Assembly (NCBI GenBank): GCA_914767715.1
Contig: OU612068.1
Span: 13,084,001 to 13,144,000 of the forward strand
Length of the DNA stretch: 60,000 nt
Direction: 5' to 3'
From: Membranipora membranacea
Taxonomy: Eukaryota; Bryozoa; Gymnolaemata; Cheilostomatida; Membraniporidae
Positions 59,501-60,000 of the stretch are shown in pieces (position 1 is the first letter of the stretch; the number at the start of each line of letters is the position of its first letter). Under the pieces are notes generated by a model. The model was given only the letters and a program-made list of their open reading frames with translations. It searched no databases and had not been told where the DNA came from. Both the position numbers and the translations under genes were made by a program.

Positions 59501-59777
59501 AATATCAAGTGTCTTTCCTGTTCAAAACTATTTTTTGATTAGTTGCCTCATCTTTTAAGTCGGCTAGTTAGACGGACTAGTCGTCGGTCAGCAGCTTGTT
59601 CGAGCGGTTGTCAGAGGATTTCGATTATGACTTTCTATTTTTGTCTATACAGGATATGGAAATTTATCGAGAACACTACGCTGGACTCATAGATAACAGT
59701 ACGACGTGTGGAAGCCTTCATGTTTCGGATTTATCCCAGGATAGTCAAAAGTACAGATCTTCAGCCTACATTAAAAG
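44586..59777 (+). CDS. Plakin-family protein, 5' part (spectrin repeats + degenerate SH3)
   Basis: Exons 44586-44662 (ATG at 44654, MDD), 45287-45382, 48729-48800, 49976-50092, 51087-51182, 52587-52700, 53870-54016, 55515-55577, 56495-56586, 57039-57147, 57500-57665, 58431-58498 and 59653-59777, all phase-compatible, encode about 424 residues; the gene continues beyond the window. The plakin domain is clear: NWEWLTAVSNCLPIHLKHA, then QQFFHQAEHV, then KSKEIVPLKYRRELPD leading into the SH3-like segment (FSIDEGDECVIVDNSNQIAWL, then AGEEDELPPIILVL and KEAIDTSFRL), paralleling desmoplakin, plectin and dystonin. The SH3 keeps GDECVIVDN and its Trp but lacks ALYDY-type ligand residues, as in other plakins. 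Plakins crosslink cytoskeletal filaments and junctions. Odd points: no actin-binding CH domains at this start, about 70 residues of the first repeats and the WSDKNT-type segment are absent, and the post-SH3 WHYL motif is not visible. It is a divergent member or has missed exons in the 3.3-kb second intron. Confidence 0.75.
45383..48728. other. Large intron of the plakin-like gene
   Basis: Family comparison says about 70 residues of spectrin repeat should be encoded hereabouts, but I saw no exon with good sites and fitting phase. Open frames of 60-79 codons on both strands look random. A small stem with arms AGCCTGTC / GACAGGCT lies at about 46419-46450. Confidence 0.4.
51343..51430. repeat. 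39-bp inverted repeat, 10-base loop
   Basis: Arms 51343-51381 (start GGTGCAAGATGCTGGTAGAG) and 51392-51430 are inverse complements with one mismatch; the loop is TTTCTCCCCT. It lies in a plakin-gene intron. No direct flanking repeats were seen. Confidence 0.95.
51510..51703 (+). repeat. Dispersed ~200-bp repeat, copy B
   Basis: Inverse complement of 15848-16045 over about 195 bp with scattered substitutions and a few small indels. It sits in a plakin intron, 80 bases after the 39-bp inverted repeat. Confidence 0.75.
56612..56642. repeat. GC-rich hairpin in plakin intron
   Basis: GCAGGGTGGG and CCCACCCTGC (10-bp perfect stem, 11-base loop), immediately before the 23-bp tandem array and 26 bases after an exon end. 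Confidence 0.85.
56651..56742 (+). repeat. 23-bp tandem repeat, four units
   Basis: Units at 56651, 56674, 56697 and 56720, consensus GAGTCTCCACTATTATAGAC + TGA. Units 1 and 3 are identical; 2 and 4 carry a few substitutions. Contiguous with no spacers. Confidence 0.9.
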
Positions 59778-60000
59778 GTAGGACCCCATAGAGTACTCTC
59801 TATCTTCTCCTTAGGGATGTCCTCTCTTTGAGATTATTCACCATCGACAGTTTTGTAATCATGGGTTGCGCCTGAATTGCTAAGTAAGTTAATTGATGCA
59901 TCTGGTTATAAAACCGAAAGTGCAGTAAAGGACTCGAGGAATTGAACTGAGATGTATTCTTCTGTCTGGCTAGACCCTCTCACTATCCTATCTATTGTGG

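Overview
This is an AT-rich invertebrate animal nuclear window. Genes are split into short exons with GT-AG introns of a few hundred bases to over 3 kb, AATAAA signals follow genes, and many short inverted-repeat insertions are present. I cannot name the species. Ly6-type GPI-anchored proteins, an amidated neuropeptide precursor, a WDR73-like protein and a plakin-family protein all point to a metazoan, probably a marine invertebrate. Most genes below were assembled by eye from splice sites and reading-frame phase; none is a single long ORF except the 934-residue protein.

Layout. 2.1-10 kb (+): a tandem array of three Ly6/three-finger genes. Copies 2 and 3 are intact and share exon phases, promoter-side sequence and 3' flank; copy 1 is frameshifted. 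11.4-13.0 kb (-): a three-exon neuropeptide-type precursor ending in DKR-GVFRYG-KRRR. 13-18.3 kb: gene-poor, with a 63-bp near-perfect palindrome and a ~200-bp repeat that recurs inverted at 51.5 kb. 18.3-21.1 kb (-): an intronless 934-residue protein with a complete endonuclease/exonuclease/phosphatase (EEP) domain, then a C-terminal half holding two divergent copies of one unrecognised ~200-residue module and no reverse transcriptase. 21.2-24.9 kb: a TTCCG-rich block, a fold-back element and homopolymers. 24.9-28.5 kb (-): a six-exon WDR73-like gene.

26.7-40 kb is an insertion-rich region. It holds a ~0.9-kb element with terminal inverted repeats and a ~10-bp target duplication (Mutator-like), a 585-bp TTAA-flanked element with ~192-bp inverted arms, three related copies of an SGNH-hydrolase-encoding sequence (one open, two decayed), and a set of about ten tiny palindromes of 15-41 bp. 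Most of the tiny palindromes start CAAGG or CAATG and are bracketed by 7-bp direct repeats, exact or near-exact. A weakly supported minus-strand gene threads through 35.1-40.3 kb.

44.6-59.8 kb (+): the 5' part of a plakin-family gene, 12 consecutive phase-compatible exons encoding spectrin-repeat-like helices and a degenerate SH3 domain; it runs off the right edge.

The strongest candidates for something undescribed are the GVFRYamide-type precursor, the EEP-plus-duplicated-module protein, and the family of micro-palindromic insertions.
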